This document shows, in pieces, positions 51,923-60,848 of a DNA stretch of 64,000 nt. How positions within the stretch are numbered: the stretch's first letter is position 1; each line of letters begins with the position of its first letter. The position numbers were made by a program, and so were the translations under genes. The stretch is from Paraburkholderia xenovorans LB400 (GTDB lineage Bacteria > Pseudomonadota > Gammaproteobacteria > Burkholderiales > Burkholderiaceae): assembly GCF_000013645.1 (NCBI RefSeq), contig NC_007951.1, forward strand, positions 4,154,001-4,218,000. The letters run 5' to 3'. Under the pieces are notes generated by a model. The model ran no database searches. It was not told the DNA's origin and saw only the letters and a program-made list of their open reading frames with translations.

Positions 51923-53053
51923 GTGGCGCAAGACCCCGCAGACGGCGTCTACTTTGGATTGATGTCCGGCACGAGCATGGACGGCGTGGATGGCGTGGCC
52001 GTCAGGTTCGCGCAAGGCAAGCCGTCCGTGGTGCTGGCCGAGGCGTTTGTCGGCTTTGCCGCGGGCCTGCGCGATGCATTGTTCGCGCTCCAGCAACCCG
52101 GAGACAACGAGATCGAGCGCGAGGCGCTGGCCGCCAATGCGCTCGCCACGCGTTACGCGGTGTGTTGCCACGACCTGCTGCACAACAGCCGCGTACCCGC
52201 CGCGGAGGTGCGTGCGATCGGCGTGCACGGGCAGACGGTGCGGCACCGGCCGGAAAAGGGTTATACGCGGCAGATCAACAACCCGGCGCTGCTCGCGGAA
52301 ATGATGCACATCGACGTGATCGCCGATTTCCGCAGCCGCGACGTCGCGGCCGGCGGCCAGGGCGCGCCGCTCGTGCCGGCTTTTCACGCCACCGTGTTCG
52401 GCGCAAAGAACGAAACGCGGGTGGTCTGCAATCTCGGCGGCATCAGCAATATCACGATCCTGAACGCGACCGGCAGCGTGCGCGGCTTCGACTGCGGGCC
52501 GGCCAACGCGCTCCTCGACGAATGGGCGCAGCGCCATCTAGGCAAACCGTTCGACGAGAACGGCCATTTCGCGGCCGGCGGCCAGGTGGATCGCACGCTG
52601 CTGAACGCCTTGCTCGACGAGCCGTTTTTCGGCCAGCAGCCGCCGAAAAGCACCGGCCGCGACCTGTTCAATGCTGATTGGCTCGACGCGAAGCTGCCGC
52701 CGTTTGCCGCGCTCGACCACGCCGACGTGCAAGCGACACTGGTCGCGCTCACCGCGGTGACGGTCGCACGCGAGATTGAGCGGCATGCCTCGGACGCGAA
52801 GGCAGTCTATGTCTGCGGCGGCGGCGCGCGCAATCCGGAGATTCTGAAGGCCTTGCAGCAGGCACTGGAAGACAGCGGTGTCAGCGGCGTGCCCGTCATG
52901 ACAACCGACGCGCTAGGCGTGCCGCCGAGCCAGGTGGAGCCGCTGGCGTTTGCCTGGCTTGCCATGCGCTGCGTGGCGCGTCTGCCGGGCAATTTGCCGG
53001 CGGTGACAGGCGCATCCGCCGAGCGCGTACTCGGGGCAATCTACCCGCGCTGA
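51923..53053 (+). CDS. anmK: Anhydro-N-acetylmuramic acid kinase
   Basis: A 376-residue kinase that opens and phosphorylates anhydroMurNAc in cell-wall recycling. The ATP-binding and catalytic motifs are GLMSGTSMDGVDGVAV at the start, HGQTVRH, NLGGISNITIL and FDCGPANALLDEW. The start is a GTG at 51923 preceded by GAGAGGAG. It is divergent from tyrS and ends at a terminator shared with erpA. Confidence 0.95.
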   Translation: MAQDPADGVYFGLMSGTSMDGVDGVAVRFAQGKPSVVLAEAFVGFAAGLRDALFALQQPGDNEIEREALAANALATRYAVCCHDLLHNSRVPAAEVRAIGVHGQTVRHRPEKGYTRQINNPALLAEMMHIDVIADFRSRDVAAGGQGAPLVPAFHATVFGAKNETRVVCNLGGISNITILNATGSVRGFDCGPANALLDEWAQRHLGKPFDENGHFAAGGQVDRTLLNALLDEPFFGQQPPKSTGRDLFNADWLDAKLPPFAALDHADVQATLVALTAVTVAREIERHASDAKAVYVCGGGARNPEILKALQQALEDSGVSGVPVMTTDALGVPPSQVEPLAFAWLAMRCVARLPGNLPAVTGASAERVLGAIYPR

Positions 53054-53089
53054 GCTGAGCGTGGCGCGGATTTCGGCGCAGGCAATAAG

Positions 53090-53111
53090 AAACGGGGCCG
53101 AAGCCCCGTTT
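53090..53111. terminator. Bidirectional terminator between anmK and erpA
   Basis: AAACGGGGC / GCCCCGTTT form a perfect 9-bp stem with a CGAA loop, with A and T ends on both sides. Confidence 0.85.
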
Positions 53112-53140
53112 GCCACAATCAACTGCTCAACAACCCGTCG

Positions 53141-53506
53141 TCACACCGAGAACGATGAGCCGCAACCACAGGTGGTCGTAGCATTCGGGTTCTTGATGAC
53201 GAACTGAGCGCCGTTGATATCGTCCTTGTAGTCGATCTCAGCGCCCACCAAATACTGGTAGCTCATCGAATCGATCAGCAGCTGGACGCCGCTCTTGTTC
53301 ATGACGGTGTCGTCTTCGTTGACGGCTTCGTCAAACGTAAAACCGTACTGAAAGCCCGAGCAGCCGCCGCCCTGCACGAAAACGCGCAGTTTGAGGTCCG
53401 CATTGCCTTCTTCTTCGATCAGTTGCTTGACCTTGTCAGCCGCTGCGTCGGTAAAAACGAAGGGGGCGGGCATCTCGGTCACGGGTGTATCGGTGACTGC
53501 GTTCAT
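53141..53506 (-). CDS. erpA: Iron-sulfur cluster insertion protein ErpA
   Basis: A 121-residue A-type carrier that delivers Fe-S clusters to apoproteins. The three cluster Cys are in [13 protein letters not shown] and the C-terminal TTCGCGSSF. Length and the last residues match ErpA. It lies after the rplM-rpsI operon on the same strand, separated by 279 bp with a terminator and a further hairpin, so it has its own promoter. Confidence 0.95.
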
Positions 53507-53629
53507 TCGAACTCTCCAAAAAGCTTCTAACCGCTATTGTAGGGCTGATCTCGATATCGTGCCGAAGCCCACAAAGTCAATGGGTTCTTCCAGAGAATCA
53601 ATGGATAACGCGTTCTTCCGCCACCAGCC

Positions 53630-53660
53630 CGGCAGAGCGGGATGTATCGCCGCTCTGCCG
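53630..53660 (-). other. Hairpin between rpsI and erpA
   Basis: CGGCAGAGCGG / CCGCTCTGCCG form a perfect 11-bp stem with a 9-base loop in the region upstream of erpA. It has no T run, so a regulatory or boundary role is possible. Confidence 0.5.
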
Positions 53661-53708
53661 ACGAGTTCATTGGCGCAATACTAAATCTCAACGAGCCACC
53701 AACCCATG

Positions 53709-53745
53709 AAAAAAAGCCGCCTTCGCGAAAGCGTTGGCGGCTTTT
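53709..53745 (-). terminator. Terminator of the rplM-rpsI operon
   Basis: On the minus strand, AAAAGCCGCC and GGCGGCTTTTTTT enclose a small inner stem CGC / GCG. The stem is followed by a T run of seven residues, 41 bp after the rpsI stop codon. Confidence 0.88.
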
Positions 53746-53785
53746 GCAGCGTTCCGGCCCAAAAGCCGGTTCGCACCCGAAGCGA

Positions 53786-54178
53786 TTAACGCTTCGAGAA
53801 TTGCTTCCTGCGGCGTGCCTTGTGGAAGCCGACCTTCTTACGTTCGACTTCACGAGCGTCACGCGTGACGAAACCAGCTTTCGACAGTTCCGGCTTCAGC
53901 GTTGCGTCGTAGTCCATCAGCGCGCGGGTGATGCCGTGGCGAACCGCACCGGCTTGACCCGTTTCACCGCCGCCCGTCACGTTGACCTTGATGTCGAACG
54001 TAACGCCGTGGTTCGTGAGTTCCAGCGGCTGACGCACGATCATCAGCGACGTTTCGCGCGAGAAGTAATCGGCGATAGGCTTGCCGTTCACCACGATATC
54101 GCCCTTGCCTGCCTTGATGAAGACGCGTGCGACGGCGCTCTTGCGGCGGCCCGTGCCGTAATTCCAGTTACCGATCAT
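53786..54178 (-). CDS. rpsI: 30S ribosomal protein S9
   Basis: A 130-residue protein with the standard N-terminal YGTGRRKSAVARVFIKAGKG and C-terminal KVGFHKARRRKQFSKR; the last residues reach the P-site tRNA in the ribosome. It follows rplM by 11 bp in the universal rplM-rpsI operon. Confidence 0.98.
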   Translation of the reverse strand: MIGNWNYGTGRRKSAVARVFIKAGKGDIVVNGKPIADYFSRETSLMIVRQPLELTNHGVTFDIKVNVTGGGETGQAGAVRHGITRALMDYDATLKPELSKAGFVTRDAREVERKKVGFHKARRRKQFSKR

Positions 54179-54189
54179 GTGGGCTCCCC

Positions 54190-54618
54190 TTAGATCTCGA
54201 GCGCTTTCGGCTGTTGTGCCGAATGCGGATGCGTTGCTTCAGCGTAGACCTTCAGCTTCTTGATCATCGCGTAGCCGAGCGGGCCCTTCGGCAGCATGCC
54301 CTTGACCGCTTTCTCGAGCGCACGGCCCGGGAAGCGTTCCTGCATCTTGCCGAACGTCGTTTCATAGATACCGCCCGGGTAGCCCGAGTGACGGTAGTAC
54401 TTCTTGTCAGTAGCCTTGTTGCCCGTGACGCGCAACTTACCCGCGTTGATAACGATGATGAAATCACCGGTGTCGACGTGCGGAGTGAATTCAGGCTTGT
54501 GCTTGCCGCGAAGACGGTGTGCCACTTCGCTGGCGACACGCCCGAGAACCTTATCCGTCGCGTCAATCACGTACCATTCACGCGTAACCTCATGGGCTTT
54601 TGCGGAAAACGTCTTCAT
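54190..54618 (-). CDS. rplM: 50S ribosomal protein L13
   Basis: A 142-residue protein beginning MKTFSAKAHEVTREWYVID, with the typical L13 motif KYYRHSGYPGGI and the C-terminal GPLGYAMIKKLKVY. It is the first gene of rplM-rpsI; a strong sigma70-type promoter and a leader of about 115 nt precede it. Confidence 0.98.
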   Translation of the reverse strand: MKTFSAKAHEVTREWYVIDATDKVLGRVASEVAHRLRGKHKPEFTPHVDTGDFIIVINAGKLRVTGNKATDKKYYRHSGYPGGIYETTFGKMQERFPGRALEKAVKGMLPKGPLGYAMIKKLKVYAEATHPHSAQQPKALEI

Positions 54619-54739
54619 GATCGATCCAAAAAAATTGCTGCGCCCAATGTGTTTTTTCCTGCTTGTAGTGTGCGCATCGAGGCGCGTGCAGGCTCTCCCT
54701 GGTTCTTCCTCCGCGGGCGCGGATGCGGAAAAGCCCTGA

Positions 54740-54769
54740 ATTATAAAGGAATTTGCTACGGCAAGTCAA
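54740..54769 (-). promoter_or_regulatory. rplM-rpsI promoter
   Basis: On the minus strand, TTGACT (54769-54764) and a perfect TATAAT (54745-54740) are 18 bp apart. The predicted start near 54733 leaves a leader of about 115 nt before rplM. Confidence 0.8.
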
Positions 54770-54874
54770 AACGTACGGGAGTTTGCGCGAGATCTCCGGC
54801 GATCCGGCGGCCACGGAGTGCGTTTTAGCACCCTTTCGTGCCCAAACCGCCCGCGCCCGAACAGGATGCGGGCG

Positions 54875-54937
54875 AAAAAAAACCCGAACGAGCGGTTCGG
54901 GTTTAATCCACCAAAGGAGGAGGTGGAGGAGACAGAT
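54875..54937 (-). ncRNA. Predicted sRNA with an anti-Shine-Dalgarno loop
   Basis: A transcript of about 60 nt is bounded by a promoter (TTGCGT-17-TATAAT) and a strong terminator (AAACCCGAAC / GTTCGGGTTT, then a T run of eight, 54904-54875). Its 5' part is CU-rich, and UCCACC / GGUGGA form a 6-bp hairpin (54927-54907) with the loop UCCUCCUUU, which exposes UCCUCC. This is complementary to Shine-Dalgarno sequences, so pairing with many mRNA start regions is the inferred role. No open reading frame fits inside it. I do not recognise a named RNA family. Confidence 0.65.
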
Positions 54938-54940
54938 CGA

Positions 54941-54969
54941 ATTATATGAGTGCACCTTGTGCGACGCAA
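54941..54969 (-). promoter_or_regulatory. Promoter of the predicted sRNA
   Basis: On the minus strand, TTGCGT (54969-54964) and a perfect TATAAT (54946-54941) are 17 bp apart. The expected start is 54934-54937, leaving about 60 nt to the terminator. Confidence 0.7.
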
Positions 54970-54983
54970 GAATGTTTGCATTA

Positions 54984-55019
54984 CGAAATGCGATTTCACA
55001 ATACGGCAATCGCATTTCG
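54984..55019. promoter_or_regulatory. 12-bp inverted repeat upstream of the sRNA promoter
   Basis: CGAAATGCGATT (54984-54995) and AATCGCATTTCG (55008-55019) are perfect inverted arms separated by 12 bp. The centre is about 66 bp upstream of the predicted sRNA start, a usual place for an activator site. Regulator unknown. Confidence 0.5.
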
Positions 55020-55266
55020 CGACTCGAGCACGCGAAAAATTCTTTTGAATCAGATACTAAGGGATACCGGAGCAGCGACGCTCACAGATATCGCCTAGAG
55101 TAAAACCCCTAAATTCGTCAGGGCATTCCCGAACTGGCTGACCATGCCGCAGCGCAGCACGCAAGCCGTCATTGCGCATAACTTGTGGCAAATGTCGCCT
55201 CGGGCGGACACTCGAACACCGGGCTACAATGCCGTCTCGATAAAGCGAAGCGCGGTGGAGCAGAGC
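55020..55266. other. Rest of the intergenic region before the osmC-like gene
   Basis: The full gap from rplM to the osmC-like gene is 648 bp. Apart from the rplM promoter, the sRNA and its upstream repeat (listed separately), this part has a TACAAT at 55225-55230 that may be a -10 box for the osmC-like gene but no convincing -35 box. I see no other gene. Confidence 0.4.
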
Positions 55267-55689
55267 ATGGAATGCAAAGTAAGCTGGATGGGGCAAGACG
55301 GGATGGCGTTTGCAGCCGAGACGGGCAGCGGCCATCTGGTGGCGATGGACGGCGCGCCTGAAGGCGGCGGCCGCAATCTCGCGCCGCGTCCGATGGAAAT
55401 GGTTTTGCTCGGCACCGGTGGCTGCACCGCCTACGACGTCGTGATGATCCTGAAGAAAAGCCGTCAGGAAATCGCCGGTTGTTCGGTGACGCTGAAGGCC
55501 GAGCGCGCCAGCGAAGATCCGAAAGTGTTCACGAAGATTCACTTCCATTTCACCGTGACGGGCAAGAATCTCAATCCGGCCACGGTGGAACGCGCCATCA
55601 ACCTGTCGCACGACAAATACTGCTCGGCCTCGATCATGATCGCCAAGACCGCCGAGCTGACGCACTCGTTCGAGATCGTCGCGAGCTGA
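55267..55689 (+). CDS. OsmC-family peroxiredoxin-like protein
   Basis: A 140-residue protein of the OsmC/Ohr superfamily. The two expected Cys are in MVLLGTGGCTAYDVVMIL and DKYCSASIMIAKTAE, which fits thiol-dependent hydroperoxide reduction, although this subgroup (YhfA-like) is not proven to do this. The start at 55267 (MECKVSWMGQ) follows GGAG. Earlier frame positions from 55144 have no ribosome-binding site. It converges on rnpB across a shared terminator. Confidence 0.85.
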   Translation: MECKVSWMGQDGMAFAAETGSGHLVAMDGAPEGGGRNLAPRPMEMVLLGTGGCTAYDVVMILKKSRQEIAGCSVTLKAERASEDPKVFTKIHFHFTVTGKNLNPATVERAINLSHDKYCSASIMIAKTAELTHSFEIVAS

Positions 55690-55746
55690 AAGCGGACTTG
55701 GCGGTTGCGGCGCGGGCCGGAACGCTCGCCGCCGGACCGGGCGTAC

Positions 55747-55789
55747 AAAAGAAAATGCCGGCCTCCATATGGAGCCGGCATTTTCTTTT
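55747..55789. terminator. Bidirectional terminator between the osmC-like gene and rnpB
   Basis: AAAAGAAAATGCCGGC and GCCGGCATTTTCTTTT form a long stem around CTCCATATGGA, with a T run at the end. It can stop transcripts from both sides. Confidence 0.88.
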
Positions 55790-55796
55790 GTCAGGT

Positions 55797-56213
<417 letters not shown>

Positions 56214-56305
56214 GGGCGGATTTTAACACCTGCGGCAGCGGGAAGCCGGAGCAACGGCTGAAATAGCCGGATGACCAGGAAATGCCGCGACGAACCTCAC
56301 CGCGC

Positions 56306-57133
56306 TCAGCGCGCGCGCCGCCCCGCGCGAAACACGGACGTGTCGTCGTAAAACACGGACGATTCGTTGTCCGGCCACCAGCCCGGAATGCCCAGCACCG
56401 GCAATGGCGCGAACATGCGGCTCGTCAGTGCGTCAGTGCCAAGCAGCGCCGCGGCGACCGACTCGTCCAGAAACGCTTCGCGCTTCATGGCGTCCCATTC
56501 AAAGTACCCGGCCGGCACGTCGACGATCCACGCATGCCCCGTGCAGGCCTTGAACGGCGCAACCAGCTTTTCCATCAGCGCGTGGCCGAAGCAGCGCACT
56601 TCGCAACCCGCGCCCCAGGCATCGCGTCGGGCGACCAGCAGCGTGTGCCAGTCGAACCCGCGCAATGCCGCGCCCAAAGCGGCATCCGCGCACGCGAACA
56701 GCAGTGCGTTCTCGTCGAACAGGGTCAGCATGTCGCGTACGCCGCCGCGGCTCGAACCGACGCCTAACGCGTCGATCGCCGCCGACTGCCGCGCGTTCAG
56801 CGCCGCCTTGATGCGCGGAAAGGCAAACCACATCGATGCATTGAAGAAGTCGTGCAGATTGTGGCGTGTCGGCACGCAGCCGGTTGCCGCGATATGCGCC
56901 TCGTACGCCGCGCCGGGCGGCAGATCGTCCTGCGCGATGAACGCGAGGCGTTGACCACGGCCTGTGCTCTGCCGCAGCTCCCCGGCATCGGCGTTCATTT
57001 CCGCGAGCAACGCCTGGTAGCTCGTCAGCGCAGCCTGCTGCCAGCGCTTGCCGCGTTCGGCGAACGGCGCGAACCACGGCTTCGACCAGTCGATGGCAGC
57101 GAAGCCCGGCGGCTCCGCCTCACGCGCCTGCAT
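56306..57133 (-). CDS. DUF3025 domain-containing protein
   Basis: A 275-residue protein recognised as DUF3025 by IDWSKPWFAPFAERG near the N-terminus, ATGCVPTRHNLHDFFNASMWFAFPRIKAALN, the central FDENALLFACAD and the C-terminal PLPVLGIPGWWPDN. The function is unknown. It lies 12 bp downstream of pyrC on the same strand, an order frequent in beta-proteobacteria, so the two probably share a transcript. The start is uncertain by a few codons. Confidence 0.85.
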   Translation of the reverse strand: MQAREAEPPGFAAIDWSKPWFAPFAERGKRWQQAALTSYQALLAEMNADAGELRQSTGRGQRLAFIAQDDLPPGAAYEAHIAATGCVPTRHNLHDFFNASMWFAFPRIKAALNARQSAAIDALGVGSSRGGVRDMLTLFDENALLFACADAALGAALRGFDWHTLLVARRDAWGAGCEVRCFGHALMEKLVAPFKACTGHAWIVDVPAGYFEWDAMKREAFLDESVAAALLGTDALTSRMFAPLPVLGIPGWWPDNESSVFYDDTSVFRAGRRAR

Positions 57134-57145
57134 CGTGCTGATGCC

Positions 57146-58207
57146 TTAAACCAGGCGCCAGCCGATCGACTCGCCGCCGCGCAGCGGCACGACCGGCGTA
57201 TCGCCGACCGGCAGTTCGGCCGGCAGCGTCCATTCCTCGCGACGCAACGTGACCTTCTCTTCGTTACGCGGCAGACCATAGAAATCCGCGCCGAAAAAGC
57301 TCGCGAAACCTTCGAGCTTGTCCAGCGCGCCGGCCTTGTCGAATGCTTCCGTATAGAGCTCCAAAGCGTGCAGCGCCGTGTAGCAGCCCGCGCAGCCGCA
57401 CGCATGCTCTTTCAGCCCCTTCGGGTGCGGCGCGCTGTCCGTTCCGAGGAAAAAGCGCGGATTGCCCGACGTCGCCGCCTCGACCAGCGCCACCCGATGC
57501 GTCTCCCGCTTCAACACGGGCAAGCAGTAGTAATGCGGGCGAATACCGCCCTGGAAGATCGCGTTGCGGTTGTACAGCAGATGATGCGCGGTGATCGTCG
57601 CGCCCAGCACTTCCGGCGCCACGCCGGCTTCGCGGATATAGTCGACCGCGTCTTTCGTGGTGATGTGCTCGAACACCACCTTCAGCGCCGGAAACGCGCG
57701 GCGCAGCGGCGTCATGACCCGGTCGATGAACACCTTCTCGCGGTCGAACAGATCGATCGACGCATCCGTCACTTCGCCGTGCACCAGCAGCGGCATGCCC
57801 AGTTCCTGCATCACTTCGAGCGTTTTCGCGCACTTCATGATGTCGGTGACGCCCGCGTCCGAATTGGTCGTCGCGCCCGCCGGGTACAGCTTCACACCGT
57901 GCACGAAGCCGCTTTCGCGCGCGCGGCGGATTTCGTCGGGCGGCGTGTTGTCGGTCAGGTACAGCGTCATCAGCGGTTCGAACTTCGCGCCTTCGGGAAT
58001 CGCGGTGACGATCCGCTCGCGATAAGCCTGCGCCATTGCGGTGGTCGTGACCGGCGGCTTCAGGTTCGGCATGATGATCGCGCGGCCGAACTGGCGCGCG
58101 GTGTCCGGCAGCACGGCGGCCAGCATCGCGCCGTCGCGGACGTGCAGGTGCCAGTCGTCCGGCCGGGCGAGCGTGATGGAGTCGAGGGAAGCGTTGGAAG
58201 CGGTCAT
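57146..58207 (-). CDS. pyrC: Dihydroorotase
   Basis: A 353-residue zinc amidohydrolase for the third step of pyrimidine synthesis. The N-terminal RPDDWHLHVRDG carries the first metal His pair; the carbamylated Lys is in VKLYPAGATTNSDAG, other His in LLVHGEV and VFEHITTKDAV, and the catalytic Asp in FLGTDSAPH. Length and motifs fit the class II (PyrC) form. The start at 58207 gives MTASNASLD. DUF3025 follows. Confidence 0.96.
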   Translation of the reverse strand: MTASNASLDSITLARPDDWHLHVRDGAMLAAVLPDTARQFGRAIIMPNLKPPVTTTAMAQAYRERIVTAIPEGAKFEPLMTLYLTDNTPPDEIRRARESGFVHGVKLYPAGATTNSDAGVTDIMKCAKTLEVMQELGMPLLVHGEVTDASIDLFDREKVFIDRVMTPLRRAFPALKVVFEHITTKDAVDYIREAGVAPEVLGATITAHHLLYNRNAIFQGGIRPHYYCLPVLKRETHRVALVEAATSGNPRFFLGTDSAPHPKGLKEHACGCAGCYTALHALELYTEAFDKAGALDKLEGFASFFGADFYGLPRNEEKVTLRREEWTLPAELPVGDTPVVPLRGGESIGWRLV

Positions 58208-58374
58208 GGCGAAAAGGGGGACGAGTTCGGCGACAAAAGCCAATCTATGCGGTCAAACCGCGCCGTTGCGGCATGAACACACGTCAATTTTGCTATTTGG
58301 CGTTTCTGGCTCGGTGATATGCTTGGAAAATCATCATTGTAACGGCTCGCCCCGTTCACAGGCTTACCCGCAAC

Positions 58375-59310
58375 ATGTGCCAACTTCTCGGAATGAACTG
58401 CGCCGCGCCAACGGACGTCACGTTCTCGTTCACCGGCTTTGCGGCGCGCGGCGGCGTCACCGATCACCATGCCGACGGCTGGGGCATCGCCTTCTTCGAA
58501 GACAAAGCCTGCCGCCTGTTCATCGACCATCAATCGTCGGCCACCTCGCCGATCGCCGAAATGGTCAAGCGCTACCCGATCAAATCGAAGAACACCATTG
58601 CGCATATCCGCAAGGCGACGCAGGGGCACATCCTGCTGGAAAACTGCCACCCGTTCATGCGCGAACTGTGGGGACGCCACTGGATCTTCGCGCACAACGG
58701 CGACCTCAAGGATTATTCGCCTGTGCTGTCGGGCGTGTACCAGCCGGTCGGCACGACCGACAGCGAACTGGCTTTCTGCGCGCTGCTCGAAGGTTTGCGT
58801 AAGGCCTTTCCGGGCGCGCAGCAGCCGCCGCTCGACGAACTGTTTGCCGCGCTCGAAACGCTCACGCGCGAAATCACGCAGTTCGGCGTGTTCAATTTCC
58901 TGATGTCGAACGGCCAGGCGCTGTTCGCGCATTGCTCGACCCATCTGTACTACATCGTGCGCCGCTGGCCGTTTTCCACCGCGCATCTCGTCGACGCGGA
59001 CGTGTCGATCGATTTCGCCAAATACACCACGCCCGAAGACCGCGTCGCGGTGATCGCCACCAAGCCGCTGACCGACAACGAAGTCTGGACCGCGTTCGAA
59101 CCGGGCGATCTGATGATGTTCCAGCATGGCGAGGTAATCGGCCGCGTGAACGTGCCGGTGCCGGCTTCGGTGCTCGAAAAGCTGCGCAATCCCGCTTTGG
59201 ACGCGTCGGCTTCGGCCAGCACGATCGCGGCTTCGGCTGAAGCCATGCCCGAGAGGGACGCCGAAGTGGATCTGGAAGCAGCGGACGACGCCGCCGCATT
59301 CGAATCCTGA
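58375..59310 (+). CDS. Class II glutamine amidotransferase (YafJ-like)
   Basis: A 311-residue protein with an N-terminal nucleophile Cys2 after Met removal (MCQLLGMNCAAP), a typical class II glutaminase start. DHHADGWGIAFFE, FAHNGDLKD and TTDSELAFCALLEGL are further family motifs. No synthase domain follows, so the ammonia acceptor is unknown. The last 35 or so residues are Ala/Glu/Asp/Ser-rich low complexity. It is divergent from pyrC and converges with gltL. Confidence 0.85.
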   Translation: MCQLLGMNCAAPTDVTFSFTGFAARGGVTDHHADGWGIAFFEDKACRLFIDHQSSATSPIAEMVKRYPIKSKNTIAHIRKATQGHILLENCHPFMRELWGRHWIFAHNGDLKDYSPVLSGVYQPVGTTDSELAFCALLEGLRKAFPGAQQPPLDELFAALETLTREITQFGVFNFLMSNGQALFAHCSTHLYYIVRRWPFSTAHLVDADVSIDFAKYTTPEDRVAVIATKPLTDNEVWTAFEPGDLMMFQHGEVIGRVNVPVPASVLEKLRNPALDASASASTIAASAEAMPERDAEVDLEAADDAAAFES

Positions 59311-59356
59311 GCGCTTGAGCAGTTAAGGCCGCCGGCGTTCGCTCAAGCCGAAGCGC

Positions 59357-59399
59357 CAGAAACAGAAAAGCCGCTTTCGAAGCGGCTTTTCTGTTTCTG
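59357..59399. terminator. Bidirectional terminator between the amidotransferase and gltL
   Basis: A perfect 20-bp stem, CAGAAACAGAAAAGCCGCTT and its complement, around a TCG loop. It is flanked by A and T stretches and sits 46 bp after the amidotransferase stop and about 50 bp after the gltL stop. Confidence 0.9.
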
Positions 59400-59448
59400 T
59401 GCTTTGTGGGAGGCCGCACCGCCTGAACGGCGCGGCCCCAAAACCCAC

Positions 59449-60174
59449 TCAGTGCAGGATTTTGGCCAGAAAGTCCTTCGCGCGATCCGACTTCGGATTG
59501 GCGAAGAAGTCTTCCTTGCGGTCGTCTTCCACGATCAAGCCCTTGTCCATGAAGATCACGCGATGCGCGACCTTCTTCGCGAAGCCCATTTCGTGCGTGA
59601 CGCACATCATGGTCATGCCTTCCTGTGCGAGTTCGACCATCACGTCGAGCACTTCGTTGATCATTTCCGGATCGAGCGCCGAAGTCGGCTCGTCGAACAG
59701 CATGGCGATCGGGTCCATCGACAACGCGCGCGCAATCGCCACGCGCTGTTGCTGACCGCCCGACAACTGGCCCGGAAACTTGTCCGCATGCGCACGCAGG
59801 CCCACGCGATCGAGCAGCTTCAGCCCTTTCGCCGTGGCTTCGTCTTTCGAGCGGCCGAGCACCTTCACCTGTGCGAGCGTGAGGTTCTGCACGATCGACA
59901 GATGCGGAAACAGTTCGAAGTGCTGGAACACCATGCCGACCTTGGAGCGCAGCTTCGACAGATTGGTTTTCTTGTCGGTGAGCGACTGACCGTTGATGAT
60001 GATCTCGCCCTTCTGGAACGGCTCGAGGCCGTTGACGGTTTTGATCAGCGTGGACTTGCCCGAACCCGACGGCCCGCACACCACCACCACTTCACCTTTT
60101 TTGACTTCCGTCGTGCAGTCGGTCAGCACCTGAAACTGACCGTACCACTTCGAAACATTCTTGATAGAGATCAT
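59449..60174 (-). CDS. gltL: Glutamate/aspartate ABC transporter ATP-binding protein
   Basis: A 241-residue ABC ATPase for uptake of polar amino acids. Walker A is GPSGSGKSTLIK, the signature LSGGQQQRVAIARAL, Walker B MLFDEPTSALDPE, and the switch His is in TMMCVTHEMGFA. The start at 60174 overlaps the gltK stop by 4 bp. It is the last gene of gltI-gltJ-gltK-gltL, and energises the permease GltJK. Confidence 0.95.
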   Translation of the reverse strand: MISIKNVSKWYGQFQVLTDCTTEVKKGEVVVVCGPSGSGKSTLIKTVNGLEPFQKGEIIINGQSLTDKKTNLSKLRSKVGMVFQHFELFPHLSIVQNLTLAQVKVLGRSKDEATAKGLKLLDRVGLRAHADKFPGQLSGGQQQRVAIARALSMDPIAMLFDEPTSALDPEMINEVLDVMVELAQEGMTMMCVTHEMGFAKKVAHRVIFMDKGLIVEDDRKEDFFANPKSDRAKDFLAKILH

Positions 60175-60848
60175 CTTGCGACCTTTTTCTGAAGACCTTT
60201 GACGAGGCTCGACGCGATCACGCAGACCACGAAATAACACGCGCCCGCGAACAGTACCATCTCGATATTCGTACCGTCACGGTCGCCAATATTCGTAGCG
60301 GTGCGGAAGAAGTCGGCGAGGCTGATTACGTAGACGAGCGACGTATCCTGAAACAGCACGATACCCTGCGTGAGCAGCAGCGGCACCATCGCGCGGAATG
60401 CCTGCGGCAGCACGATCAGGCGCATGGCCTGCGCGTAGTTCATGCCGAGCGCGAACGCCGCGTTGACCTGTCCGCGCGGCACGGCCTGAATGCCGGCGCG
60501 GATGATCTCCGAATAGTACGCGGCCTCGAACAGCGAGAACGCGACCATGGCCGACGCAAGACGAATGTCGATATCCGCCGACAGGCCGAGCACGTTCTGC
60601 AGCACTTGCGGCACGATCAGGAAGAACCACAGCAGCACCATCACCAGCGGGATGGAACGGAAGATCGTCACGTAGCCCTTCGCGAACCACTCGAACGGTT
60701 TGAACGACGACAGCCGCAACATCGCGAGAACGGTGCCCCAGATAATGCCGAACACGATCGCGATCAGCGTGATCTTGAGAGTGACTACGGCGCCGGTCCA
60801 CAGCGTAGGCAATGCGCCCGGAATACCGCTCCAGTCGAAATGGTGCAT
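60171..60848 (-). CDS. gltK: Glutamate/aspartate ABC transporter permease GltK
   Basis: A 225-residue inner-membrane permease of the polar amino-acid group with about five transmembrane segments. The EAA loop that contacts the ATPase is in VNAAFALGMNYAQAMRLIVLPQAFRAMVPLLL. The start at 60848 overlaps the gltJ stop, and its own stop overlaps the gltL start, so all three are coupled. Confidence 0.94.
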   Translation of the reverse strand: MHHFDWSGIPGALPTLWTGAVVTLKITLIAIVFGIIWGTVLAMLRLSSFKPFEWFAKGYVTIFRSIPLVMVLLWFFLIVPQVLQNVLGLSADIDIRLASAMVAFSLFEAAYYSEIIRAGIQAVPRGQVNAAFALGMNYAQAMRLIVLPQAFRAMVPLLLTQGIVLFQDTSLVYVISLADFFRTATNIGDRDGTNIEMVLFAGACYFVVCVIASSLVKGLQKKVAR

